In this document: positions 52,340-59,975 of the stretch, piece by piece
Layout: the number at the start of each line of letters is the position of its first letter
Position numbering within the stretch: position 1 is the first letter of the stretch
NCBI RefSeq assembly: GCF_000826065.2
Contig: NZ_LN623542.1
Coordinates: 156,715 to 220,714, forward strand
Direction: 5' to 3'
Source of the DNA: Tessaracoccus massiliensis
GTDB taxonomy: Bacteria > Actinomycetota > Actinomycetes > Propionibacteriales > Propionibacteriaceae
DNA length: 64,000 nucleotides
Translations under genes and position numbers: made by a program
Notes under the pieces: generated by a model
Database searches by the model: none
What the model was told of the DNA's origin: nothing
What the model saw: the letters and a program-made list of their open reading frames with translations, nothing else

Positions 52340-52528
52340 CTACGCGCGCCTACGACAACGCCCTGATGGAGACCATCAACGGTCTCTACAAGAGCGAATG
52401 CATCCGCACGACCGTCTTCCACGACGGGCCTTACAAGACGAGCTCTGATGTCGAGTTCGCCACCGCCGGCTGGGTCGACTGGTACAACCAGCGACGGCTC
52501 CACTCCACTCTCGGCTACCTCATGAACC
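52340..52528 (+). mobile_element. IS3-family transposase (OrfB) C-terminal remnant
   Basis: The fragment reads YDNALMETINGLYKSECIRT, then FHDGPYKTSSDVEFATAGWV and DWYNQRRLHSTLGYL. This is the end of the IS3 integrase core with the last catalytic acidic residue (in ALMETI) and the RRLHSTLGY motif. The first two catalytic aspartates and both IS ends are missing. It adjoins the DUF559 remnant on one side and the 3' end of an ABC ATPase gene on the other. Confidence 0.85.
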
Positions 52529-52543
52529 GCACGGAAGGTGGGT

Positions 52544-53176
52544 TCAGTTCTGCACGAGTTTGCGCCGCTCCAACCGCAAGGTGATATCTGCTGCCTTGGC
52601 GAGCTGATTGGAGTGAGTCACGACGATGACACACTTATCGTGTTCGTGGGCTGCTCCCCGGAGGATGTCGATCACAGCTTGAGCGGTGTCCCCGTCGAGG
52701 CTACCGGTCGGCTCATCAGCGAGAATGACCGGTGCTGAAGACACCAGCGCCCGTCCGATCGCAACTCGCTGCTGTTGCCCGCCCGACAACTTCAAGACGC
52801 TTCGTTGTGCAGCCGCAGCATCGATACCCAACTGTTCCAGGTCCTGAACACTTGCTTTCCGGTTCACCAACCGGAGATTCTCCAGCGGTGTCAGGTAATC
52901 GATAAGGTTGTAGTTCTGGAAGACCAGCGAGACCTGTTTCTTGCGGTGCATGGAATACCCCGTCGCGGCGACGTCTTTACCGTCGAATCGGACCACCCCG
53001 GAACTAGGTGCGTCCAAACCGGCAAGCAGGTTCAACATGGTCGTCTTTCCTGCTCCGGAAGAGCCGACAATGGCGTAGCACTTCCCCTTGTCGAAATCAT
53101 AAGTGACCCCGTTGAGGACGCTCCGAGCATTGCGGTCGTAGGTGTAACTGACATTATCAAGCTGCATGATGCTCAT
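52544..53176 (-). CDS. ABC transporter ATPase (LolD/MacB/BceA type)
   Basis: This 210-residue ATPase serves the two FtsX-type permeases encoded upstream. Walker A GSSGAGKT is near residue 38, the signature [10 protein letters not shown] near 135, Walker [13 protein letters not shown] near 158 and the H-loop THS near 190. The family powers export or mechanotransmission, for example release of lipoproteins, export of or resistance to antimicrobial peptides. It starts eight bases after the second permease. Base composition is visibly less GC-rich than the nan and iol loci, suggesting transfer. Confidence 0.88.
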   Translation of the reverse strand: MSIMQLDNVSYTYDRNARSVLNGVTYDFDKGKCYAIVGSSGAGKTTMLNLLAGLDAPSSGVVRFDGKDVAATGYSMHRKKQVSLVFQNYNLIDYLTPLENLRLVNRKASVQDLEQLGIDAAAAQRSVLKLSGGQQQRVAIGRALVSSAPVILADEPTGSLDGDTAQAVIDILRGAAHEHDKCVIVVTHSNQLAKAADITLRLERRKLVQN

Positions 53177-53184
53177 GGTTGTTC

Positions 53185-54387
53185 CTAACTAGACTGTGAA
53201 AGAATGCGGCGCGGCCGCTGACGGATGATGGGGGTGATCCCCAGCGAAACTCCGGCGAAGATGACGAGCAATCCGAGCCCCAATGAAACGGCGATATTCC
53301 AGACCTCATACGCCGGGTTCAATCCGGCGATTGTCTCATCGCCTGTCGTCGACAAGACGATGCGAGCGAAATGGCTCGAGAGGAGCTGCCCCACCACCGT
53401 CGCGATAATGGCCGCTGTTAGAGCAAAGATCCCAGATTCGAGGGCGAACTGGGCCATGATGTTCGCTTTACTCTTCCCGATCGCCAACAGGACTCCGAGT
53501 TCGCGGATACGTCCGCGAATCCAGAACGTACTGACCAGGATCAGTACGCAGCCTCCCGCCACGCACAGGGCCACCAGCAGCATCGTCAGCAGTCGATCGA
53601 CCCCAGAAATCGCCTGGAGTACCGGACCGAACTGGGCGGAGTTGTCCTCCAGTGCCAGATCCGGTGCAGCCTGCTCAGCGGCTTGGAGGGCTGCTGGCAA
53701 TTGGTCCGCACGCTCGGTCATATAACGACCAACGGTCAATGGTGCGCCCAGCTGTTGAGCCGATGCCAAGTCCGTCAACACGTGGTTCTCAGACGCACCG
53801 GAGGGAAGACCCGAGGCGTTCTCGGTCCTGCCGTCGAAGATGCCAACAACGGTCACAGTGACCGTGGCTTTCCCCTGGGTGAGAGTCAAAGTGCTACCCA
53901 CGTCCAGCGCGTTCTGCTGGGCGAACCTCTGGTGGATCAAAGTCTCGTTCTTTCCCGAACCCACGTGGTGACCTTTGATGATCCGATAGAGCTTGCCCTG
54001 GAAGGCCGGATGCAGTTCGGAATCAGTTGAGCCGGTCACGCCAACGTCACCACCAAACCTCGGGTCGAGTTGGATCTTGGTGGCCCCCATGACCGGGGTG
54101 GCGCCCTTGGGTTTGGCGAGCGTTTCCGCCTCCAAGCTGTATCGACTGATCTGCGGTAGGGTCGCGAGACGCTCTGCCTGGGTGCCGTCCAGCGTGCTGA
54201 CGCTGCGTGCGGTGAAGCCTGCGCCGGCGTTGGCGTCGATGGCGTCCTTGACATCGCGCATCGTTGAACGTACCCCGGACTGGGCTACCACGGCGGTGAA
54301 AACCACCGTCATGAGCAGAATCATGAGCACACTACGGCGCGGTTTGCGCAGGACGCAGCGCCAAGCTCTCGACCATGCGTCACTCAT
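53185..54387 (-). CDS. FtsX-family ABC permease, second of the pair
   Basis: This 400-residue protein has an N-terminal helix (RSVLMILLMTVVFTAVVAQS), a large extracytoplasmic MacB-like domain (about 40-260) and three C-terminal helices with the FtsX segment RGRIRELGVLLAIGKSKANI near residue 305. The ATG at 54,387 overlaps the upstream permease stop by four bases. It would form the heterodimeric membrane part with the upstream protein. It ends in TAG. Confidence 0.85.
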   Translation of the reverse strand: MSDAWSRAWRCVLRKPRRSVLMILLMTVVFTAVVAQSGVRSTMRDVKDAIDANAGAGFTARSVSTLDGTQAERLATLPQISRYSLEAETLAKPKGATPVMGATKIQLDPRFGGDVGVTGSTDSELHPAFQGKLYRIIKGHHVGSGKNETLIHQRFAQQNALDVGSTLTLTQGKATVTVTVVGIFDGRTENASGLPSGASENHVLTDLASAQQLGAPLTVGRYMTERADQLPAALQAAEQAAPDLALEDNSAQFGPVLQAISGVDRLLTMLLVALCVAGGCVLILVSTFWIRGRIRELGVLLAIGKSKANIMAQFALESGIFALTAAIIATVVGQLLSSHFARIVLSTTGDETIAGLNPAYEVWNIAVSLGLGLLVIFAGVSLGITPIIRQRPRRILSQSS

Positions 54388-55751
54388 GCCGCATCGACCA
54401 GAATCGCTCGAGGAGGCTTGCGGAGCATGGGAATGGCAGTGATGGCAACCACCACCACGATCACGACAGCACACACTCCGACTGCCTGGACAGCTGCAGA
54501 CGATGTGAGCCCCACAGAAAGGCTGTCCAAGGTCTGGGTGGACGCCGAGGACTCCAGGTCGGCGCCGAACTGACCGGCCTGAGACATCTCCTGCTTGGCG
54601 GAATTGTTGACCGCACCGAGCGCGGCGCTTCCCATTGATTGGGCCAGGCGACTTGCTGCCAAATAGGCAATGCCGAATGCTGGCACTGCGATGAGAGCCA
54701 GCTCTGCGAGATACTGGCCAACGATGCTGGTTTTGGTGACACCCATCGACAGCAAGGTTCCGGTTTCCTTATGGCGTTCATTCAGCCACAGAAACAAAAT
54801 GATCATGACGATTGCACCCGCGAATACCGTCGTGGCCAGCGTCGTGGTCCGCATGACGTTTGTGACGCCGACCACTGCTCCTGTGATTCCTGACAAGTAT
54901 TGCGTGGCCGGGGAGATCTGGTAGTTCTGCCAGTCGATGTCCTGCGCGGCGGCCGTCTCCATGATCTGATCAAGGTCGGCGTCCTTGGCTGCGAAGAAGT
55001 TCGCATCTTGGTAGATCTCTGTTTCCGAGGTCACGTCGTAGAGCTTTCGAGTCGAATCGAGATCAGTGAAGAGCGTGTTGGCGAACAGTTCGCTGCGTTG
55101 AGCTACCGGCTGAGTGTTCTTCCCGGAGAACAGGCCGACAATCTCGGTCGTTGCCTCGGCAGTGGATTGTCTCTGGTTGTCGGCGTCGTACTTGTTCCCC
55201 TTGAGGGTGAGCTTGCTGCCGACGGTGAGATCATTGGCCTTCGCCAGGTCTTCGTGGATAAGCGCCTTGTGGGTGTCGTCCGGCTTCAGATGCCGTCCCG
55301 CGACGAGCTGCAGCGCGCCGCTACGAAAATTGTTGGAAATCTCGCTTTGATTGACACCCCACACGTTGACCGCATTCCCGAACTGGGCTTCCCGCTGGGT
55401 GTCGTAGTCATCGTGCTCAACCTTCTGCACCTTCGCGTTGACCAAATCAGCGGTAACGTTCTGCCTCGCGACGTAGGAATCAACACCGTCCAGGCCAGCG
55501 AGCTTCTGGATGTCGGCCCCCTTCACGGTTCCGGCGCCTCTCGGGGTCCCCAAGTTGTACAGAGGATTGTTCTCCAAGACGAAGCCGCGGCCCGTCTTGG
55601 TGTCGATGTCGTCGGACACCTGATCGGCTGCGTGGGTGACCGCACTAGCTGCCATCACCACAGTGGCCATGATGATGAAGACGAGCAGAAGGATCAACGT
55701 TTTGACTGGCTTTCTCACGCAGTAGCGCAAAGCTCTTCCTGCAAACGACAA
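54384..55751 (-). CDS. FtsX-family ABC permease, first of the pair
   Basis: This 455-residue protein has an N-terminal helix (TLILLLVFIIMATVVMAASA), an extracytoplasmic domain of about 250 residues and C-terminal helices with LNERHKETGTLLSMGVTKTS near residue 325, the FtsX coupling segment. Translation appears to begin at TTG (55,751) after AAGGGAAG, since MSFAGRALRYCVRKP is the family-type start. It heads the three-gene transporter operon. The substrate is unknown; a peptide or lipid is the usual type. Confidence 0.83.
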   Translation of the reverse strand: MSFAGRALRYCVRKPVKTLILLLVFIIMATVVMAASAVTHAADQVSDDIDTKTGRGFVLENNPLYNLGTPRGAGTVKGADIQKLAGLDGVDSYVARQNVTADLVNAKVQKVEHDDYDTQREAQFGNAVNVWGVNQSEISNNFRSGALQLVAGRHLKPDDTHKALIHEDLAKANDLTVGSKLTLKGNKYDADNQRQSTAEATTEIVGLFSGKNTQPVAQRSELFANTLFTDLDSTRKLYDVTSETEIYQDANFFAAKDADLDQIMETAAAQDIDWQNYQISPATQYLSGITGAVVGVTNVMRTTTLATTVFAGAIVMIILFLWLNERHKETGTLLSMGVTKTSIVGQYLAELALIAVPAFGIAYLAASRLAQSMGSAALGAVNNSAKQEMSQAGQFGADLESSASTQTLDSLSVGLTSSAAVQAVGVCAVVIVVVVAITAIPMLRKPPRAILVDAA

Positions 55752-55884
55752 GGCTTCCCTTTCAGATCACCGCTGGTGGCGGTCCCTCCAGCACTCACGA
55801 AGTGTATTTAGGGATGCTGTGAGATCCCTTAGTGGAGTCTGAGTGTTCGCAGTCAGGTTTCCCGGCCCTGGTGGGAGAGGAGGG

Positions 55885-56230
55885 TTACTCACCTGGAACT
55901 GTGAGACCGGCAGATCGTAGACCGACCCAGCGCGCCAGCGACTCGAGGGGCCCGCGGCCAACCAACATCGCCCATAGCGTGCAGCCAACGATGGACCCGC
56001 CGATCATGAAGGTAGCCGTGAGGTCACCGTCGACGGGTCCGGTCCATTCACCGAAATTGGCGTTCCCGTACACCGCCAGGGTGACGACCACATGCGGCGC
56101 ATACACGGTCAGCGGCATCGACCCAACCGCGGACAAGCCATAGGTGACTCAGCGCACCGGCCCGCGGCACACCAACAGACACAAGCCGATCACCGCAGAG
56201 CCCTGGTCCACCTGGCCCGCGACGGCTGAA
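55885..56230 (-). pseudogene. C-terminal remnant of a DUF418/HGSNAT-like acyltransferase
   Basis: LSAVGSMPLTVYAPHVVVTL, then GGSIVGCTLWAMLVGRGPLE and LARWVGLRSAGLTVP (56,136-55,885) match the last helices of actinobacterial membrane proteins of the DUF418/DUF1624 group. Upstream, SAVIGLCLLVCRGPVR ends in a stop at 56,149 in the frame before, so the piece is shifted and lacks its first 250-300 residues. The 55,752-55,884 gap shows nothing else. Confidence 0.6.
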
Positions 56231-56238
56231 TCACACCT

Positions 56239-57012
56239 GTGGCCACCGGCGCCGGCACGCTCGCCTCCACCTGGGACATTGGTTCCCCGTCCAGCGAAAC
56301 AACCCTCGTCGACCCAGCGCGGACACAAGTTCGCCTCCCCACAGGGACCCCCCTTCCAGGCCTGCTCGGGCCCGCGCTCCGGCTGATCTGGCGCGACCGC
56401 CTGGCCGCACGGGTCGCCCTCGTTCGCCACGACGCTCTTACCCACGCGGTGACCCCGCCCAGCGTCGCTGCGGTCTACCGGTTGATTCCTGAAACCCCGA
56501 CGGTGAGCACGCTTCGGGCACGGGTCGGTGAACAAGCGTGCCGTGACGCGCTGGAGATCCTGCAAGAACGCAGCTGGACCACGATCCAACCGCTCCCCCC
56601 CCCCACGCGCGACGCGCGTATCGAGCTGGCCGAGCGCAGCGTGCTCGACCGAGCGGCCCGGGAACGCGGGGTCGAAGGCTTCCTAGAGCGGCGAGCGCAG
56701 CGCTACCGATTGGAGAGCGTGCGCTGGGCATGGCTACACGTCGAGATCGCATGGCTCCGCGCCCCTAAAGACCACAAGACCGGGCGACGGGCTGACGGCA
56801 CGCCTGATCACCAGACGGCGATGAGGCTCCTCCAGGGCGAAGCGCACCAGGTCCTCCTGTCGGCCGAGCAACTGCTACGCGATGAGTTCGACGCGGCACT
56901 TCTGCACTCAGTGGGTGTGAGTCCGCTCGGTATTCCCGGGAATACCGAGCGGACCGGTATGCTTGCGCCAGGAAGTGTTGACTCCAGGGTTCGCATGCAC
57001 TGCCGCGATTGA
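56239..57012 (+). CDS. Unknown protein, about 257 residues, carrying a perfect palindrome
   Basis: The frame from GTG 56,239 is open for 257 codons with actinobacterial codon use. The central part is charged and helical (IELAERSVLDRAARERGVEG; FLERRAQRYRLESVRWAWLH). No family is recognised, and the first 60 codons may not belong to the gene. Near the end, SPLGIPGNTERTG is encoded by the perfect palindrome at 56,921-56,954. It ends just before a strong terminator shared with the converging secreted-protein gene. It may be a plasmid or integrative-element gene, judged only from its surroundings. Confidence 0.5.
   Translation: MATGAGTLASTWDIGSPSSETTLVDPARTQVRLPTGTPLPGLLGPALRLIWRDRLAARVALVRHDALTHAVTPPSVAAVYRLIPETPTVSTLRARVGEQACRDALEILQERSWTTIQPLPPPTRDARIELAERSVLDRAARERGVEGFLERRAQRYRLESVRWAWLHVEIAWLRAPKDHKTGRRADGTPDHQTAMRLLQGEAHQVLLSAEQLLRDEFDAALLHSVGVSPLGIPGNTERTGMLAPGSVDSRVRMHCRD
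56921..56954. repeat. Perfect 34-bp palindrome
   Basis: The left arm GTCCGCTCGGTATTCCC is followed immediately by its exact reverse complement, with no spacer. The centre CCCGGG is a SmaI-type hexamer. It lies within an open reading frame, 58 bases before the stop codon. A second GGTAT follows directly at 56,956. Confidence 0.9.
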
Positions 57013-57019
57013 CGATCAA

Positions 57020-57058
57020 CAACGGGGCTGGGCCTCTTGGGGAGGTCCAGCCCCGTTG
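57020..57058. terminator. Bidirectional terminator
   Basis: CAACGGGGCTGG pairs perfectly with CCAGCCCCGTTG, and inner CCTC/GAGG pairs extend the stem. It separates converging stop codons at 57,012 and 57,076. Confidence 0.85.
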
Positions 57059-57075
57059 ACGGTGGGGTGCGCGGG

Positions 57076-58125
57076 CTAGTTCGCTGGCCAGGTTGGGTTC
57101 GGGTTGTAGTCGTCGAAGTAGACGAGGTTATTGAATACCCAGTCAGCAGTCCACTGGTAGGTGGTGCCGGTGTCGGTCTGGACTGTCTTGATGAAGTCGG
57201 CCCATGCCCAGGTGCGGCAGGCTCCGCGGCCGGTCCGTAGGGTGTCGCATTCGGTGCGCCACTTGCGGCCGTCAGCGGCGGTCCATTCGCCGGTGGTGGC
57301 GAGCGGGTTACCGGTCCAGAGGGCGCGTTTGGCGGGTAGGTAGCTCAGGGAGTTGAAGGCGAATCCGTCGGAGCGGACGAACTTCCCGTCGACGTAGCTG
57401 ACGACGGTGGCGGAAATTTCGGTGCGGCAACGGCTGGTTTGGGAGTACGGCTCGCATTCCGTACGCCAGATTCGGCCGTTGACGACGTGTACGCCTGGAG
57501 TGATGTACACGTTGACCTGGTTGCCGATCCCTGGCTCGTAGAGGTCGATCTTATTGGTGTCGAGGACGAATCGGACGACTCCGAGTTCGGCCAGTGTCTC
57601 GGCTGCGGCGCTGAGGGTGGCCTGGTCGGGTTGCTGTGACACGGACACGACGATGCCGTCAAGTACGGCGTTGGGTGCGATGCCGTTCCACGGCAGCCCT
57701 GAGGTCTCCAATGCGGTGGCGACCTCGTTCATCATTGCCAGCAACTCGGTCTGTGAGTAGGTGCGCTCGTGCATCGTGTAGGAGACGGGAGGCAAGGCTA
57801 GTGCGTCGACGAGTCGCTTCGCGTCCGCGGCGCGAGCCTTGGCGTAGTACACCTCCACTCCGGTGTATCGGTCCGCGAACACGAGGCCGGTGAACACGTC
57901 TGGGTTGGCGTTGGCGATCTGTTCGAGCTTCTGGGCCGTGGCGGTGACCGTCGCGTTCGGGAGTCCGCTGTAGGTGTAGGAATACGGCGCGACCGTGTCC
58001 TTGGCTACGACGGCCGCTTCGAGCTGTGGCTCGTCCGCGTGGGCCGGGCCACCGTCCCACGCGAGGGATAGAGCGAGCGCGGCGGAGGCCGCGATCGCTA
58101 GCATCTTGTTCTTAACTCGTTCCAT
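57076..58125 (-). CDS. Secreted protein with protease-prodomain-like part and two WRTEC modules
   Basis: This 349-residue protein has a Sec signal peptide (about 1-30). Residues 40-110 contain KLEQIANANPDVFTGLVFAD and TGVEVYYAKARAADAKRLVD, clearly similar to the prodomain of the broken protease gene at 59,134-59,487 (LEQLVADHPEVFSGLAF; AVEVYHAASGARTAHALVD). Residues about 110-205 continue in a prodomain-like way. Two C-terminal modules (about 217-280 and 284-349) each carry GRxWRTEC, a second Cys followed by R-T, and FNxLxY. There is no protease triad. The gene starts 13 bases inside the restored end of the upstream protease frame, implying one operon. Confidence 0.72.
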   Translation of the reverse strand: MERVKNKMLAIAASAALALSLAWDGGPAHADEPQLEAAVVAKDTVAPYSYTYSGLPNATVTATAQKLEQIANANPDVFTGLVFADRYTGVEVYYAKARAADAKRLVDALALPPVSYTMHERTYSQTELLAMMNEVATALETSGLPWNGIAPNAVLDGIVVSVSQQPDQATLSAAAETLAELGVVRFVLDTNKIDLYEPGIGNQVNVYITPGVHVVNGRIWRTECEPYSQTSRCRTEISATVVSYVDGKFVRSDGFAFNSLSYLPAKRALWTGNPLATTGEWTAADGRKWRTECDTLRTGRGACRTWAWADFIKTVQTDTGTTYQWTADWVFNNLVYFDDYNPNPTWPAN

Positions 58126-58918
58126 TGAGGAACCCTCCAATCACTGCGGTGGGGTACAAAGCCTTCACACCGCTCATCTGAGTTGAATACTGCCATTTGC
58201 CGAACCGGGGACCGTCAGGGCCGACAGGGCAGTCTGCCTCTGCGCTGCCTGCGGTGACGATGCCGTATCCGATCGCGCCCCCCGTACAGCGGGCCTACCA
58301 CACGGAACCGCCCGAGTCGCCGAAGTAGGTGCGTCCACAGTCCGGAACCCCGTCGAGGTTCTGGTCGCTGAAGGTGACCGTCAAACGCCCCACGGTGCGG
58401 GTGGGCGAGGTTCCGATGGGGACCATCTTGTTGGTTTCGTGGACTCGGTAGCGGCATGAGGTGCCGGTCGTGGCGCCGGTCATGCATAAGGTGGTGCCGA
58501 CGGTGCGGACGCCGTAGTTCATTCCGACGATGAGCACCCTGGCGGTCTCCGGGGCGTTAACCGGATCGTTGGTGTTGTAGATGAACCGTTCGACACGGTC
58601 GGGGTTGGATCCAACAACTTCCCAGCCATGGGGGTTGTGGACGGTGCCGTTGGTGGACAGGACCTGCCAGTCGCCATAGTTCTGCTGTGACACACCCCAC
58701 GTGTTGGTGTACGTCGCACCGATGATGTACTCCGTGGGGTTTCCATGGTTGAAGAACGTTCCGTAGCCGCAATGGCCAGCGGTGAGGACACCGATTGTTC
58801 CGTTGGGCAACGTGATGGGGTACCCGGCGCTACAACTAGAAAAGGTGAGGTTGTCGACGAGTTGCGATCCCATCGTGAACCGCAGCGCGTCGTTCCGAGG
58901 TGAATACTCGACTGGCTC
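58112..58918 (-). pseudogene. Trypsin-like (S1, streptogrisin-type) protease domain, 5' truncated and stopped by TAG
   Basis: The domain begins EPVEYSPRNDALRFTMGSQL, has the His motif TAGHCGYGTFF, a DWQV-type Asp region and the catalytic Ser in CGRTYFGDSGGSVW. TAG at 58,295-58,297 follows at once, yet the frame stays open for 61 more codons (ARCTGGAIGYGIVTAGSAEAD and on to NGTS) with the expected S1-pocket strand GIVTAGS, ending TAA at 58,112. The upstream end joins an IS256 fragment, so signal peptide and prodomain are separated. It is probably inactive unless TAG is suppressed. Confidence 0.8.
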
Positions 58919-59157
58919 GCGCTCATCCCGCGCTCCAACACGGACTTGATCAACTCGGGCAGGAACCCACCCTCCCCAGTCAACGAGATCCCCCGTTCGC
59001 TGGTCGAGGCCAACATCGCATCAAGCAGTTCGTCGTCGATCAACTCACGGCGCAACTGCCCGGCCTCGCTAACCGGCTTGTCGTTGTTCTTGGTCATAGT
59101 CATAGTCAATCTCCTTCAGATCGGCTTGACCTCTTACACAGACCATTTGACACCCCC
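58918..59157 (-). mobile_element. IS256-family left-end remnant
   Basis: The left end begins GGGGGTGTCAAATGGTCTGTG at 59,157, followed by AAGGAG and ATG 59,103 of the transposase. The encoded start continues with ELIDDELLDAMLASTSERGI and SLTGEGGFLPELIKSVLERG, typical of Mutator-type IS256 transposases, and breaks off after about 62 codons at the protease junction. The DDE residues and right end are missing. Confidence 0.82.
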
Positions 59158-59487
59158 GATCTCGTCGCTCGTCGCGTCCACCTGATCGACGAGTGCGTGT
59201 GCAGTCCTAGCGCCACTGGCGGCGTGGTACACCTCGACCGCTCCGAAGTCGGCCGTGAACGCGAGCCCCGAGAACACCTCGGGATGATCCGCGACGAGCT
59301 GCTCCAACTCGAAGGCGACATCCTCCATACGATCAGAAGGTTCGCCGACCCACACGCGTTCGAGGACAGGCCCAGAGGAGGCATCGGATGTGTCGTCAGC
59401 ATCGGCGCCGACCGTAGTCATCGCTACAGCGACCGCTGCGGCAGCCCCCGCCGCCAGCAATCGTCTCAAGTTCTTCCAGCGTGTCAT
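59134..59487 (-). pseudogene. Signal peptide and prodomain of the disrupted secreted protease
   Basis: The ATG at 59,487 follows GGAAGGA and gives a signal peptide (MTRWKNLRRLLAAGAAAAVA) and a short prodomain (ELEQLVADHPEVFSGLAFTA, then AVEVYHAASGARTAHALVDQ). After SDEI the frame enters the IS256 end at 59,157 and stops at 59,134. Similarity to residues 60-110 of the neighbouring secreted protein and position before the protease domain indicate one original pre-pro-protease gene split by the IS. Confidence 0.75.
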
Positions 59488-59975
59488 CGTGCAATCCTTC
59501 CGTTCCATGACGGTGACACGCACCGCACCTGCGGTGCATACCACCATCCTCACCCAGAAACACGGATCACGCCGAGGAAATCCAGAACATCAACGGGCAA
59601 CAGCACAAATCCCGACGTATGGTCACCCAGACGCTCCGAGCGGACACAAGAGGCGAACCCGCGCCGGTCAGGATTCCACTAGGTCCAGAATTCCCTGAAA
59701 GCTCGCCAGACTGGCTACCGCTACCCGCATAGCGTACGGCGTCGTCTCGGCCGAATTGCTCCGCGTCGAGCTCGACGCCGTGCGCTACGCGTGTACTGCG
59801 GAAAGTGCCCCTGGGAAAGTCGATCACCACCTCACTCGATGAGGGGTAGCTTCGTGCTCCCTCCTGAGTGGTTGCTCCTCCGCAGCGGACACTAGTGCAG
59901 GAGCGCGAGGTTGGTCACCTGAGCGCTCTCTTTGTTCACGATCTGAAGGGTGTTGGCTTTATCTCCAAGTTCATC
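59488..59975. other. Gap without a convincing gene
   Basis: This gap holds the upstream region of the split protease gene and the right boundary of the low-GC island. Open frames exist on both strands (for example minus strand 59,567-59,830) but show no family resemblance or ribosome-binding site. No repeat of families A-C was found. Confidence 0.5.

Noticed and set aside
59567..59830. Small gene of 87 codons on the minus strand
   Set aside because: No ribosome-binding site, no family resemblance and low-complexity ends; probably remnant DNA.
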